This document shows positions 24,224 through 35,922 of a stretch of DNA of 64,000 nt, in pieces. A program made the translations under genes and the position numbers. The notes under the pieces were generated by a model. It was not told where the DNA came from. It did not search any database and saw nothing but the letters and a program-made list of their open reading frames with translations. The stretch covers positions 186,001 through 250,000 of the forward strand of contig JAHLKG010000001.1 of NCBI GenBank assembly GCA_025526995.1. The letters run 5' to 3'. Within the stretch, counting starts at the first letter, position 1. Every line of letters begins with the position of its first letter. The stretch is from Powellomyces hirtus. Lineage: Eukaryota > Chytridiomycota > Chytridiomycetes > Spizellomycetales > Powellomycetaceae.

Positions 24224-25015
24224 ATGCCCGAATTTTTTGAAACCATGCAGCGCTCGTATGTCGACGTTCCAGTCGGAGCGAACGACTACATCGAGGTTCA
24301 GCCTTTCCTCGAAGCGACTGAGTCGCTGACAAAATTGTTTGGTACGTCAAGCCGTTTCGGGTCCGTTTCTGAGGGTGCTGACAGCTGCTCACCCACCGAC
24401 AACTTGATTTGTTAGACTCTATGGGCACTGCCTTCTCCCCCGTCAAATCCGACCTGCTCGGCAACATTACCGTACGTATAAGGTTGTAGCCTTCTGCCGG
24501 CAGCCGGCTAACTATTGGACATAGAAACTTCGAACTAGGTACAACGAGAACCCGGAGAAGAACAAAACTTTGCAGGAGCTGGTCATCACTGAAAGGGCTG
24601 AAGGAAAGAAAACCGCCACGGAGGGGCTCCTGTGGCTCAAGCGTGGTTTGGAGTTCACAGCAAAGGGACTGCGCCGCAACTTGGATGACAAGAACGAGGA
24701 ATTGACTGTTTCCTTCAACAAAGCTTATGAGGCCACTTTGTCGAAGCATCACAGCTTCATGGTGCGCCCAGTTTTTGCGGTAAGTATTACACCTTCATGT
24801 CGGCGGTATGAACACGTCGAATGACTGATGGCCCGCTGGCGTTGTTCTCTAAGCTGGCAATGAAAGCCTGCCCTTACCGAAAGGACTTCTATGCTCGCTT
24901 GGGAAGCGACCAAAACAAGACCTATGCTGAGATGGAGCAATGGCTCGCTGCATTGGAGAAGATCGTCAACAAGCTCAACACCTTCTACACCCAAGGCGGA
25001 TATGAGAAGTTGTAA
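24224..25015 (+). CDS. GLTP: glycolipid transfer protein
   Basis: Four exons: 24224-24341, 24416-24471, 24525-24779, 24854-25015; 196 aa, normal for the all-helical GLTP fold. It moves glycosphingolipids between membranes in the cytosol; the fungal relative HET-C2 is involved in heterokaryon incompatibility. Sugar-recognition residues are present: Asp-x3-Asn-x2-Lys in SDLLGNITKL, Trp in LLWLKRGLEF, and His in LSKHHSF. The LAMKACPYRKDF segment is also characteristic. There is no PH domain, so it is not FAPP2-like. Confidence 0.93.
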
Positions 25016-25144
25016 TCTCGCGGTATTCCCCTCAGAGATAGAACGATTTGATGATAATATTTACATTGGTGGTGGGAGTTCCACCAAGGCTAGAGTAACC
25101 CATAGTCATGAACTGCAGTTCTCCCCCGAGTTAGTGTGTCTAAA

Positions 25145-26244
25145 CTAGCTGATAGCCTCTGTCGCCATCAGTTCTTCGGCAACATGTTCCGGGCCGAGGG
25201 GAACTGCCTCCACGATAGAAAAGAATATCATCTTCTCCAAGGACTCGCGTGGCAAAATACGCAACGCATCATCTAGGGTGACTTTCCGCGACTACAAGCG
25301 CCATAAGGTGAGTGCCTAATGCAACGCATGAAATCAGCTGCGTTTACAAACCTGAGATGATGGCAGCTCTTCTGGTGGTGGAGATGCTGCCTTTGATAAC
25401 TCACGCGTCTCATGATCAGTTGATGGTGCGGCATCCTTAGGAGTACTACGAGGAATCTTGTCCTCGTGTTTAAGGTTTGGGTTCTGTTTACTGTCACGGC
25501 TTAGTTTGGAGGGCGCAGAGTTGCCGATAGGTTTTGGTACATTTTTGTGATTGCTCACGGCCGTTGGGGTCGTCGTTTCATGTGCAGGCGCCGACTTTTT
25601 TGCCTTACTAGATGATTGTGTGGGTTTTGATGGAACGGCTTTGGATGTGCTTTGGGCTTTCCTGGGCTTCTTGGCGGGCGGAGCTGCAGGTGTCGCACCT
25701 TTGTCAGAAACAACCCGTTTCAGGCCACCCTTATCAGCGCCAATTCGCGACTTATCCACTGTTGTTCCCGCTGGTAATTCATCAGAGTTATCGGGTGGGG
25801 GGATAGCTGGCAGTCGTGCTTTTCCGGTGGGGTTTGCGGCGGGCTCGGTTGGGGCCGTTGCGGGACGAGGCTTTGAGGATGAACTAACAGATGGCTTGTT
25901 TGCCTTGGTTGCAGGAGTTGTTTTCGGGGCTTTGACTGGTTCTTTGATTGCAGGAGTCGCTTTCGGGGCTTTGACTGGTTCGGGTGTGTTGTCTTCCTTC
26001 GCGGTTCGATGCGCTATGCTGACAGCAGTTCCACCGCCCCATGTTTTTATCACTACTGGAGTTATACCTGTTTTGCGCGCGCTAACGTGAGAAACGTGTT
26101 CTCTTTGGGCAGAATCAGCTGGGTGGGCCACTTACCAAGAGCTTGATATGAGCGTCTTGTCCGAGGGGTAAAAGCGGCGTCTTCTGCGGCCAAGGACGTT
26201 CTTGTGAGTCTCGGCGTAGATGGTGCTGTTTTCGCCATTGCCAT
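25145..26244 (-). CDS. unidentified Lys/Pro/Ser-rich protein (323 aa)
   Basis: Three exons: 26244-26136, 26067-25352, 25291-25145, all phases consistent. The N-terminus has Thr-Pro sites (PSTPRLTRTS, FTPRTRRSYQALG) and a short ordered piece (PVVIKTWGGGTAVSIAHR). The middle is disordered and basic, with two copies of an EPVKAPK-x-TPA unit (25913-25985) and nuclear-localisation-like KKPRK. The C-terminal exon encodes an amphipathic segment (VTLDDALRILPRESLEKMIF) that looks conserved and could be a binding helix. Thr-Pro sites next to basic residues suggest a CDK substrate, perhaps chromosomal, but this is inference. No family recognised. Confidence 0.5.
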
Positions 26245-26706
26245 GGTTAAGGCTTCTCACGGGGGATGTGCCGTTCTCGGACACTGACTGCATGCGCGTC
26301 GGGTGAGCCTGAATGCGATTCCAGCCAGCGTCATTCCGAAGTGTCGGTTCCTGGTTGAAGTGCGGCCGTCTCTGTCACGTGTCTGTCCCTGTGGAAGTTG
26401 TGGCTTTTCTTATCAAACGCCACGAGTGAAGCGCCTGCGTGAAACTCCTCAGTGACTGCGGATCCTATCACTCGGGTGACTGGTGGGTGACTCGTGGGTG
26501 ACTCTCCTCCCATGCGGTGATGATGGATGATGAGGTGGCCAGGAGGAGGCTCCGAAGCGCACAATAGTTGACTCCCGTTTGCCTCTAACTGACCCTGAAC
26601 GGTGTGAAAAGGTATAATATTCGCGCATCCACCAGAACACAACCAACACAACTACCCCGCCCAGACGGGCATGCCCAGTGCGTCCCTACAGTGACGACCA
26701 GTCCAA
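26245..26706. promoter_or_regulatory. divergent promoter region upstream of the MAPKKK
   Basis: Gap of 462 bp between divergent genes. It contains an imperfect GGTGACT/GGTGGGTGACTC repeat (26474-26504). No gene or other defined element was recognised. Confidence 0.4.
26474..26504. repeat. imperfect GGGTGACT repeat
   Basis: Three copies of GGGTGACT spaced by 3 bp lie in the divergent promoter region upstream of the MAPKKK. Short direct repeats of this kind can be transcription-factor sites, but no factor can be named. Confidence 0.5.
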
Positions 26707-29700
26707 ATGCACGATCCCTCGTCACAAGCACAGGCCGAGCTCTCCGCTGCTGCTTCCTGGAACGCTGAGGACGTCGCGGCGTGGTTGGTTCAGAACGACT
26801 TGGACAGGTAATGGCCACTCTCAACAGCACTAAAGGTCAGGAGCGATATTGAAACCCGCACCTTTAGATACTCGGCAAGGTTTTGGGAAAATCGGGTTAC
26901 CGGCGCTGCTCTCCTTGGTATCACTTACGAGGACCTCCGACGGCTTGGCGTTCTGAATTTGAAGCACCGCGCCAGGATACTCAACGCCGTCGCGGAGCTT
27001 AAGGGTTCAGGAGTCCGCTTGCAACCGCGCTCCAAAAGTTCTGGAGTCCTGCAGACTCGAAGCGAGACTTGTCCATCAACCACTTCCAATATATCGCCTG
27101 GTCCCTATTCAGCTCCCCTTCCACAGGATATCCCGTTCGGTTTGTTGCAACATTCGGACGACACATATTTTGCGCCTCAACCACCGATTCCACCGTCCAG
27201 TCTAAGGGCTTCCTTGAATGTATCGTCGATCCCTGCGATTCCTCCGCGGACAAAGAGTATCGAAGCGTTCCCAGTTGGATGGGATGCTCGACTATCCGTT
27301 CCAGCACATGTGCTGACTTCTGATCATGAGGAACACGCCGCCTCAACCGTTATCCAGTTTCAGGAACTCCAGTTTGAGGAACATAAAGTCATGCAAGAAC
27401 TGCCTCCGCGCTTGGATAGCCACCTTGCACCCTCTCTTCGAATCCAATCGAGTTATCAGCAGCCCCCGCTTTTTCCGGCTCGAGAGGACTCCCTTTTGGA
27501 TGCCAGTCCAGTAGACTTTGCTGTAGTCTCGCCGGCAGGATCCGCTGGGCATCGGACATCGTGTTACGAGGATGATGGTCATGACCTTGGATTCTTGCCG
27601 GCCCTGATCAACGATGGTGTTTTTGATGACAAATTGTCCGACAAATCATCCGAACACAACCTATATCCCGATACTAGACCAACCGGCAGGGCGAGAGCAA
27701 ACTCTTCAGGGGCGCTCAAGCGCCACCCTGCCATCCGAGAACACCGCTCAAGATCACCTTTACCTCAAGCAAGAGAAAGTGAGGTGAACCGCCCAATCAG
27801 ACGACCGCATCTGGCAATCACCACCAATCTGGGAATGTCTCATCATCATACGTCTGTAACGTCACTCGAGAGTCCAGGCTCCGTGGGATCAAAATCTTCA
27901 ACAGTTGAATCTCTTACCAGAGAGCCACAAATCAAGGCTGTACATGTTAACGATCACTCCAAGATGAGATCCCCAAATATAGAAGCAACGAAAAGCTTGA
28001 CAGATGGGTCGCCGATGAGCCCCATGTCATCTTCTTTTCGAGATGGCTCGTTTTATGAGAAGGTAATGTCAGGTTTGGTAAACGCCTAGCGCCATTGTAT
28101 TCACCCTGATTGGCATTTTCAGGACAGCATTATGGGCATCAGCTCGATACGCGACGTAAGTGTACCACTTATGCTAGGTCCGAATGCGCTTTCCTTATTC
28201 ATGGTCAAACTTTAGAGATGCATACGCGTAACGGGGACCGACTATCAATCTCATATTATCGATGTTGCGGCATTGACAAATCCCGAAGCCATCCGGGAGC
28301 GTATATACACAAAGTTTAATATACAGGGGGATGACGAAAAAGAGCAATATGGGATATTTAGCCTCGACTTCTCCGGAAACTTGGACATCGGTAAGTGGAA
28401 GTCATCCATCTCATCCTCCAGAATTTGGGCTGAGGTTTTTGTTACACAGAAAACAATCTGACCGACGATGTCCTGTTGGACATCTGTCAGTCGAGGAATG
28501 CGCATCTGAAAGCGCATCTGATTCTCAAAAAGCTCGACGAGCCATATCCACCTTCCTCTCCTTTCCCTGCCGCTCCGGAGCCTCAGCAAGAGCTTTCTGA
28601 AGTACCTGCAAGTCCTCGATCAGGGCGTCGACGACGAGCATTCCGGCAGTTCTTGAGCAGGCTCAACTCTACCGAAGAGGTCGAGCCACCACCATTGATG
28701 GACATCGACGTCGACGTCGACACTGTTCCCATCAAGGTCTCATCCGACATTCCCCCATTGGCTCCAGTCGACCAGGATGGCTTTCTTCCAGAAGATGAAG
28801 TGTACTCCGATACCGACTATGACACGATAGGAAACGGACAAGGTGTTATACAAAATCTCGACCATTTCTTCGGAGAACGACCACCCACAGAGCTCATTTG
28901 TGACAATCTCGAGAATTTCTTCCCGTCTTTGACGCGCTCCACAACTCGAGCAAGTAGACGTTGGCAGGACAACCCCGATGACCCTGCTCCGAATACCAAA
29001 TCTTTGAAGTCATACATAAGGGAAACCATGGATCGAAAACGGATCAGTAAGGCCGGGACGATGCACTCTAGTTTTGGAAGGCGGACGAGTACCCTGCAAC
29101 GATCAACTGCAGTGCCGACTGTGCAGGAGCAATCGGAAGACACTGAGTCAGACGCAGAGCAGGCGTCAATTCGTGAGACACAGAGATCAGCGCAGACTCT
29201 CACTCGTCAATGGCATGATCTCGTTGCTTTGGTGAAAGCAGATGCAACGAGCGTCGCAGAAATCGCTGATGAGGTGTCTGGTCCTCTGGAGTTTCTGTCA
29301 AGAGAAAAAACGCTGGTGGAGGGAGTCCCCGCTGAAAACGATTGCGAGAGATTATCGCTCGTGGATAAACGACGTGCGAGCGACGCGTCAGAATATGAAG
29401 AGGGAGAGGCAAACAAGCCGAATTCACTACCTCGTTTGAAGCGGGTGTGGACACAGCGGTCAAAGCCGCTGACGAAGCGATCCAGCTCCGCAAGTCTATC
29501 CACCCGAGCTCATACCAAAAGACTCAACGCTATTGACGATCACTCGAATGAAGTAAAATCCCTGGATGATCGGCGTCGGAGTCAACTGCCAGGAGACTTC
29601 TCACTGAAAGGTGAAAATGAATCCAAGGCATTCTCCCCGGAAAGAAAGACGCATTTTGGCAAAGAAATAGGGAGAAAGAGACATACCGTGGTATTCTCAG

Positions 29701-31425
29701 AAATTGTCGATCGGAAAGGGTCCCAGAAGAGCGATATGGGCCCTACATTACGCAAGGCGTACAGCCAGCAGCTTCGTGTGCGCACGCGCCCGTCTGCTGA
29801 ATCATTGCAGCAGGAGAAATTAGAGGACGTGCAAACTGGCGAAGCGGCATCGCCCACCTCCATTCCACTTCCGCCTTCCCCGGACTTACGATCAGATGAA
29901 GCCCCGGAAAGAAATAAGCCTTCATCAGAAGATTCTGCTGTCGTCTTGGATCCGGCCATGGTTAATGAGATTTCCGCGACCGACGAAGTGAAGGCTGTGG
30001 CTGCGGCTGCCGAGGTGGAAGAGGTTTTCAGCGATACCCAGCGGCTGCCTCGAGCGTTCACCATAGAGCCCGATACTCCCCGACCTGTGGATTGGGTGTG
30101 CGGTCCACTCATTGGCAAAGGGTCATTTGGAAAGGTGTATTACGGTGTCAACGTGAAGACGGGGGAAATCCTAGCCGTGAAACAGGTAGAGCTAGCGAAC
30201 CTACCGCCAAGAAAGACAGATGATCAAGGCAAAAAGGACGTACGCCGAAGAATGGTCGACGCCCTTCACCGTGAAATCACCCTGTTGAAAGATCTGGATC
30301 ACGAGAATATTGTGCGATACCTTGGTTATGACGTTCAGGGCAAAACGATCAACGTTTTTCTCGAATACGTATCCGGTGGTTCTATCGCCTCCTCGATCGC
30401 TACCATGGGACGTTTCGAGGAACCGCTTGTTCGGAGTTTGACGTGTCAGATTCTGTGCGGATTGGGATATCTACATGAACGATCCATCATCCATCGCGAT
30501 ATAAAGGGCGGTAATATTCTTTTGGACGAGAACGGTGTGGCAAAGATATCCGACTTCGGGATATCAAAGAAGAATGGTATGTCAATCATGCATACGACGT
30601 CATGTCCCTGCCTCTGGGCTAAAGAGTGCTGTATTCCCATTTCTGCAGAGTACAAGCTGGCCTACCGTTTCAACTCCCGTATGTCATTGCAAGGATCAGT
30701 TCACTGGATGGCGCCAGAAGTCATCAAAGGGAAGGGTTACTCTGCCAAAGTGGACATTTGGTGTGTATGGGCTGCGTGAGTCTTGCTGAATTTCGCGAGC
30801 TAACTTCATCGTCCTGCGTCTCGTAGGAGTTTGGGATGCTTGATTTTGGAAATGTTCACTGGCTACCATCCATGGCAGCAGCTTGATGAGCTGCAGACAA
30901 TGTGGCGATTAGGGAAAGAAAACGCACCACCTATCCCAGAATGGTTGTCGCCCGAAGCGCAGAGCTTCCTTGCCAAGTGTTTTGCCATGTAAGTTCTTGC
31001 AAACAATAATTTTGAGCTTTCATTTATACCAAATACTCATGCTCTTGCGCAGAGATCCTGATGAGCGGCCAACCGCTGCGGAGCTTCTCTGCGATCCATT
31101 TGCGGATGTGGATCCCGCAAGTTTTCTTGACTTCCGTGCTTACAAAGAAGCCGCGATCGAACAAAAGCGTCTAGAGGAAGAGGCCGAGTCCGACGAAAGT
31201 TGGGACAGCGCCGGAGGGAACTGGCTCCGGACCCGAGATTCTGTGCGCATCAGCCGGTTCCAAAGCACACGGCGGTCGACTACCCGGCGGTCTATGCAGT
31301 CCAAACGTTCCACAATCTCTCGACGAAGACCGTCAGAGACACCATCAAATTTGAGCGACGAGGTTTCACAGGGCGCACAGATCACCGCGCCTGTCAAGCC
31401 TGCGAATATGGTATCGGTCGCGTGA
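26707..31425 (+). CDS. MAPKKK of the BCK1/MKH1 type with SAM and RA-like domains
   Basis: Eight exons: 26707-26807, 26868-28062, 28123-28155, 28216-28390, 28450-30576, 30649-30760, 30827-30988, 31053-31425; 1425 aa. Order: SAM domain (about 18-85), long disordered region, a ubiquitin-fold RA-like segment (about 444-520, CIRVTGTDYQSHIIDV), another disordered region, and a C-terminal kinase (about 1049-1320). Kinase residues are complete: GKGSFGKV, LAVKQVE, HRDIKGGN, DFGIS, WMAPEVIKG, and subdomain XI DPDERPTAAELL. The kinase is closest to BCK1/MKH1 of the cell-wall integrity pathway (FLEYVSGGSI, SLGCLILEMF). The SAM plus RA layout recalls STE11/BYR2, so the two fungal MAPKKK types share features here. 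Confidence 0.85.
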
Positions 31426-31832
31426 ACACAGGGTCATGGATTACCCACTGTGTTCCGCTGGCACTATTTTTGGTTTATTATGCCCGTCCGAAACGGTAGC
31501 GTGATATGTATCTACTTTTTTGGTTATTGTTTTCATCTCTTGTACATTACATTCTTGCGAAATTATGAGCGTTTAGCTTCGTAAACTTTCGCCCTCTGGT
31601 CCTGGGTTAAGCTTAGGCCAAATACCCATATGGTTTCGAATTGCCAGTTCACTTTCCGCAGTGAAGTAGTACAATGGGTTCGAGTGATGCTGATTTAGAG
31701 GCAAGCACTTGCTTGGTATAAAATGATTGTATTTACACTTCCAAAGACTACCAATTGGAAAAAAAAACTGCCAACTACACTACGTTCTGAAGCAAGACCC
31801 GCCCTTTGTTTGCGCCAGCGAATGATCGACGA
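31426..31832. other. convergent 3' flanks, no gene seen
   Basis: Tail-to-tail gap between the MAPKKK and a small minus-strand gene. T-rich sequence follows the kinase stop (about 31500-31545). Nothing else recognised. Confidence 0.35.
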
Positions 31833-32239
31833 TCAGGCAGCCCTGGTTGCTGGTCCTTTCTTGTCTTTCTGGCTAAGGGCGAAGAGCTGGACGAGCGGGC
31901 AAGGAATGAATCAGTACTTCTTTGCTACCAAAGACGGCGAACTGCTCGTATAGGTATACATACGTGCGTCACAGCCACAAAGCCGCCAACGTAAGGCATG
32001 TACTGGATATACTGAGGGCGATACTTTAACATAGCCTTTTAAGACACCAAAAAAATGTCAGTCGATCACAAACAAAAGCACCGAGACCGAATGTGGGTAC
32101 TGACCAGGCCAGGAGCAATGACTCCGACATGAAACCAGTTTATAGCCGTGGTATGGTTGGACAAGATCATACTGGCAACAGGCCTGGCGACCTTTTCTTT
32201 AGCGTTCTGCGTGTCCATCGAGGGCGTGCTTGTCGACAT
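31833..32239 (-). CDS. unidentified small membrane protein (86 aa)
   Basis: Three exons, 32239-32105, 32035-31964 and 31886-31833, each junction phase 0 with clear GT-AG ends (GTCAGT, GTATGT donors). The product has a polar N-terminus, then two likely hydrophobic segments (AINWFHVGVIAPGLAML and YMPYVGGFVAVTHLFAL) separated by a short charged loop, and a Lys-rich tail (SQKDKKGPA). The layout resembles small mitochondrial or ER inner-membrane proteins, but I recognise no family. An upstream in-frame ATG at 32317 exists. The gene is too fragmented to be found as one long frame; the evidence is the coherent joined product. Confidence 0.5.
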
Positions 32240-32914
32240 GTGGTGCTGGGAGATGGAATGCTGTGGGTTTCCTAAACTTGGATGCTCTGGATTTTTGAGG
32301 ATGAGACGCTGGTGCATTCACAGAGGTATGAGGTGAGAGCGGGGAGGAGTCCTTGAAGAGATTGCGTTGCCTCCTCGGCGATTTACTTCCGTGTGATACA
32401 TGGCATGTCATATGGCGCGGTTGGGATCGAAGGGCACTGAGGCAGAACCGCGTCACATCGTGGTTGGCTATTCGAGTCAGTTTGCATGACATTAACTGAC
32501 AGGTGCCACCGTCAGCCTGCTTTCTCATAGCGTCTCTGATAATAGTCCCTAGCCGAAAGCTTGCACTGCCGCGGTGAATGACGGCTGATGGGTCGCTCGG
32601 TCTCATCATACCCTGTTCCTTCTCATGTGACAGCTAGGCGGTTTGCCCGCTCCCTCCACTAGCCCCTTCGTCCTCATAGACCATTATGAAACTGATAACA
32701 TCCACGGGACTTGAGATATTCTAGCACATTAGCAAACCGCTCTGCGTGTCACATTATCCGCGTTGAAAGAGGGTGAACAGCAGCACGTTTCCGTCGGTAA
32801 CCTGTCAATTCTTGAAACGCGCATTCCGTAAGCGAAAATGACAGGCTCCCCAATTCCAACAATTGACAGTTTGCCAACAGCGGGTGTACGCACTCATAAA
32901 GGAGCATTTCAACA
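32240..32914. other. intergenic, no gene seen
   Basis: The 675 bp lie between divergent genes. A minus-strand frame of 136 codons (32609-32199) overlaps the first exon of the neighbouring small gene in another frame and has no protein-like order. No repeats of note. Confidence 0.3.
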
Positions 32915-34798
32915 ATGGCAGCATCAAAAGAAGACTACCTGCAGATTGTTACCGCCGAGGAGACCGAGATTTTTATTATATCCTTAGTCGAGCACGTTGT
33001 TCAGAAATCACAGGAAGTCCTCTTCGAAAAACACATTGAAAGTCAAGTGCTACCATACGCGGTTCAATTTGCGAAAGGGGCGTTAGATGAATTGGTGGAA
33101 TGGGAGTTCTTTCGGCAAGATGATGGAGCTATTGATCCGGAAACATGGGAGCCAGATGAGGGTAGAGAGATATAGCTGAACGTGGCAGTGCGAACGTTCG
33201 AACTGAACCTTTGAATATTTCGTTCAGAGCCAGAACCAGCGCTCACGGATTCATGGAGTCCTGGAATGATCCCGTTCCGGAAGGCAGTGACTGCTCCCGC
33301 GACAACTTCTGTTCCAACTCCGCCCATCCTCTCGACCTCGACCAGCGGCATAAGTGTTGTATCCTCAGAATATCAGGAAGAGAAACAAACACCGATTGGC
33401 CAACGACGACCGTCTACGATTGGGATCCGAGCCTCAGCGAATTCGCTTGCATCAACTTCAAAGAAATATAATGTATGCCACGTGGACGATCTGGGAGCCT
33501 TTGTTTGCCAAAGAGTCTCTCCCTTGTGGCAATACGGCTTACGCGGTTGCATTTTGATTTAGACATCCCGAATGGAATTGGCGTCCGCCGCTTCTTTGAC
33601 CACCTCCTCCGCGTCCCTCCGGCAAAAAAGATTTTCCAGCGTCGGAAGTGCTGGGCGACGAGCAGGAGCCGGCAAGGACAACAGTGCCCCAGTGCCGTTG
33701 TCTGCAGTACAGATTGCGGAGCAGGCAATCCAGGAGGTGTGCTTCACAACACAATGCTCAATGAACTCGCTTGCAGAGATTTTTGAGGTTGACAAGTGGA
33801 CTTTTTAGGAAAACAAACGAACTCTGGCGCGGCTTCGAAGTCAGGAGAAAGAGAGCAGTAAACCGATCGAGTGGAGCTATGATCACAACGGTCGGGTTGT
33901 CGTGGTCAAGAAGACCGCCATTGCAAAGCAGATCACACAAGGGTACGCTAAGCTTGCGCCATGAATGGATCGGAGGGTGGAATGTCTCTGACCAAAAATC
34001 ACAGGATAAAGGCAAAGATTTTACCGACCCCTGAAGCACCATCACCTCCATCAAAAGGTCACGGAGCAGTTCCTGCGGCGGCCGAAACGACACAGAAGCA
34101 AGAACACCGATCACGAAAACCACGGCGAGCAGGCGCAAGCAAAATCACTGCCGCCGCACTCAAACCCTCTGCTCCCTTTGGCGTCCCTCACAGACCCGCA
34201 CCGCCCCGAGATGAGCATCCGACAGCAAAAGCAGGCAGTATATCATCATTGCATGAAATGCGCCCGAGCGTTACTAACAGAGCACGGCACCCGTTACGAA
34301 AAGAACACAAGATCAGGGGTAGTGGGATGAGCTTATCTGATACCACGTTTGAGACCACTAGTGGATTTGTTGAGGATCTGTCGCTAGAAGTTCCATCATT
34401 GGTAAACACCGGAAAGGGATCAGACTGCGGTACCGGACCTAACCAACATCGTTCATCATTAGGCGGAAACAATGAAGTTGGCTGCGGGAGTCACATTGCG
34501 GGAGAATGACACCATCAAACGTGGAGCACCGGTCTCTTCCATACCCAACGTGAGTACCGACGGATTCGCAGCAAAGATTCAGGATTGCGCACCAATCATG
34601 TGATGTCCTTTGTAGGCACACCCGAAACATCTGCCCACAACGCATCCTGGTTCTTTGATACCACGAAGCGATCCTCTCGCAACAGTTCTTTCACATGCCC
34701 GACCGGTGATCAGACGTGTGGAGCCCCTGCCTGGGATAGGAGAAACCAGGCCAATTGAAGTCATAGAAAAGAGAGATCTTGAGACGCGGGTTGCGTAG
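32915..34798 (+). CDS. C2orf81: C2orf81-like protein (DUF4639 family)
   Basis: Seven exons: 32915-33161, 33228-33472, 33563-33736, 33809-33942, 34005-34401, 34463-34549, 34616-34798; 488 aa. The first 105 residues match human C2orf81 as I recall it: a helical start, then VEWEFFRQDDG, and across the first intron a stretch close to EEPEPALTDSWSPGMIP (human TEWRFLARDEG ... EPSACTTDSWAQGSVP). The C-terminal LAAGVTLREND matches the family's PGVTLRE motif and is reached only by removing a 61-bp intron (34402-34462). The middle is basic and disordered. The family follows ciliated lineages and has no known biochemical function. A fungal member fits a flagellated stage. Confidence 0.7.
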
Positions 34799-35281
34799 AA
34801 AGAGTTTTACAGTGGATGTTGTCCACTCATGCATACCTTCCCTTCTGTACATATTTCGCTTGCTTCGGGTGCTGGCCGCGATTTGCATCAAATATACATC
34901 TCCCTGCGGATGTGCTTTGAGATGCTCGCTCCGCGTAGGAGGTGGACTGTCCGGCTCCCAAATTGATTGATATTGTACAGGGTAGGGACGGTAAGACACA
35001 GAAAGGTAAGGTAAGGACTTCGTTCTAGGCAAACTTCCAGAACGCTCCTAAGAGAATGTAACACTGTTCAACACCTCACGACAAGTTTACAGTTATGCGC
35101 TGCGAGATAAGGTATATGCGCGACTTAAGACAAGTCCATTGGAACAGTGCCTGTTCCACAGTGTTGCATCAGCATTCCCGACAGATATAAGTACTCATAT
35201 AGCTTCTGACCTTGTTCCTGACCCAGTGCATCGTAGATGGCGAGACTGCACGCTCTGACCTTTGAGATGGCATCACAATAT
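34799..35281. other. convergent 3' region, end of PPP4R2-like gene uncertain
   Basis: Lies between the C2orf81-like stop and the provisional end of the minus-strand PPP4R2-like frame. A minus-strand frame at 35316-35125 is open and could hold the last exon of that gene. No other feature. Confidence 0.3.
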
Positions 35282-35740
35282 CTATCTGATGAGATCAAAA
35301 TCCAGACCGTAAACATAGAGGGAACTACGAACCAGAGCTCTTAGATAAGTTCGAATCTTGGTATATTGTTGATCTGGTTTGACTGCAAGCTCGCATATCC
35401 GCTGCAACGTGATTGGCGCTCGATCAAACCCATCCAGGAGTTTGATTATTTCCAGTTGGAGCGCCGGGGTCGACTCGTTTGGAGGAGCAGCACAAACGTT
35501 TAGGTGCAGTTTAAATTTAATAAGCTCTTTAACTTGCTCCCATTGGAGATCATGCATCTGCGACGAGTTGGCTATCTCGGTCAAAGTGGCGTCGTATTCT
35601 ATAGGGAGTGTCAAATGAGACATTCCTTGGACTCCAACGGCTGTCAAACTGGCGATTTTCATACCAATTTGCCATTGTCTTTGTTCCATCGGCAGCGTCA
35701 TGAAGACTTCCAGTTGCCTAAGAGTCTCGGCATTTGTCAT
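35282..35740 (-). CDS. protein phosphatase 4 regulatory subunit 2-like (PPP4R2)
   Basis: The frame from the ATG at 35740 contains a canonical 66-bp intron (35664-35599, GTATGA...TATAG) that is a multiple of three; removing it gives 130 aa to the stop at 35282 and the continuous family pattern (EYDATLTEIANSSQ, then WEQVKELIKFKL). The diagnostic match is LDGFDRAPITLQRICELA followed by KIRTYLRAL, like FTIQRLCELL ... KFLRALEKN in PPP4R2. PPP4R2 targets the PP4 catalytic subunit, which acts in DNA damage signalling and centrosome function. The C-terminus is uncertain: the frame may instead splice at a weak GTTCGT donor after RAL into sequence encoding IDIVMPSQRSE. No long acidic tail, typical of the family, was found. 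Confidence 0.6.
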   Translation of the reverse strand: MTNAETLRQLEVFMTLPMEQRQWQIGMKIASLTAVGVQGMSHLTLPIEYDATLTEIANSSQMHDLQWEQVKELIKFKLHLNVCAAPPNESTPALQLEIIKLLDGFDRAPITLQRICELAVKPDQQYTKIRTYLRALVRSSLYVYGLDFDLIR

Positions 35741-35922
35741 GAGTGACCTTCCGCTCCGAGGAGCGCATACGAAAATGGAATAAGAAGGGCTCCCACTTTG
35801 ACAGCATCACCATCCCGAACCGAGCTGGTCTTTACGCGTGCTGCTGCGCATTGACGCAGCAGGTGTCTTTTTGGGCCTCCAGATAACCTTTGCTCGCGCA
35901 TTCAATTCACACAAACGCAACA

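Noticed and set aside
25551..26090. 179-codon plus-strand frame rich in Ala, Val and Gly
   Set aside because: Mirror of the Lys/Pro/Thr-rich minus-strand gene, whose three-exon structure is better supported.
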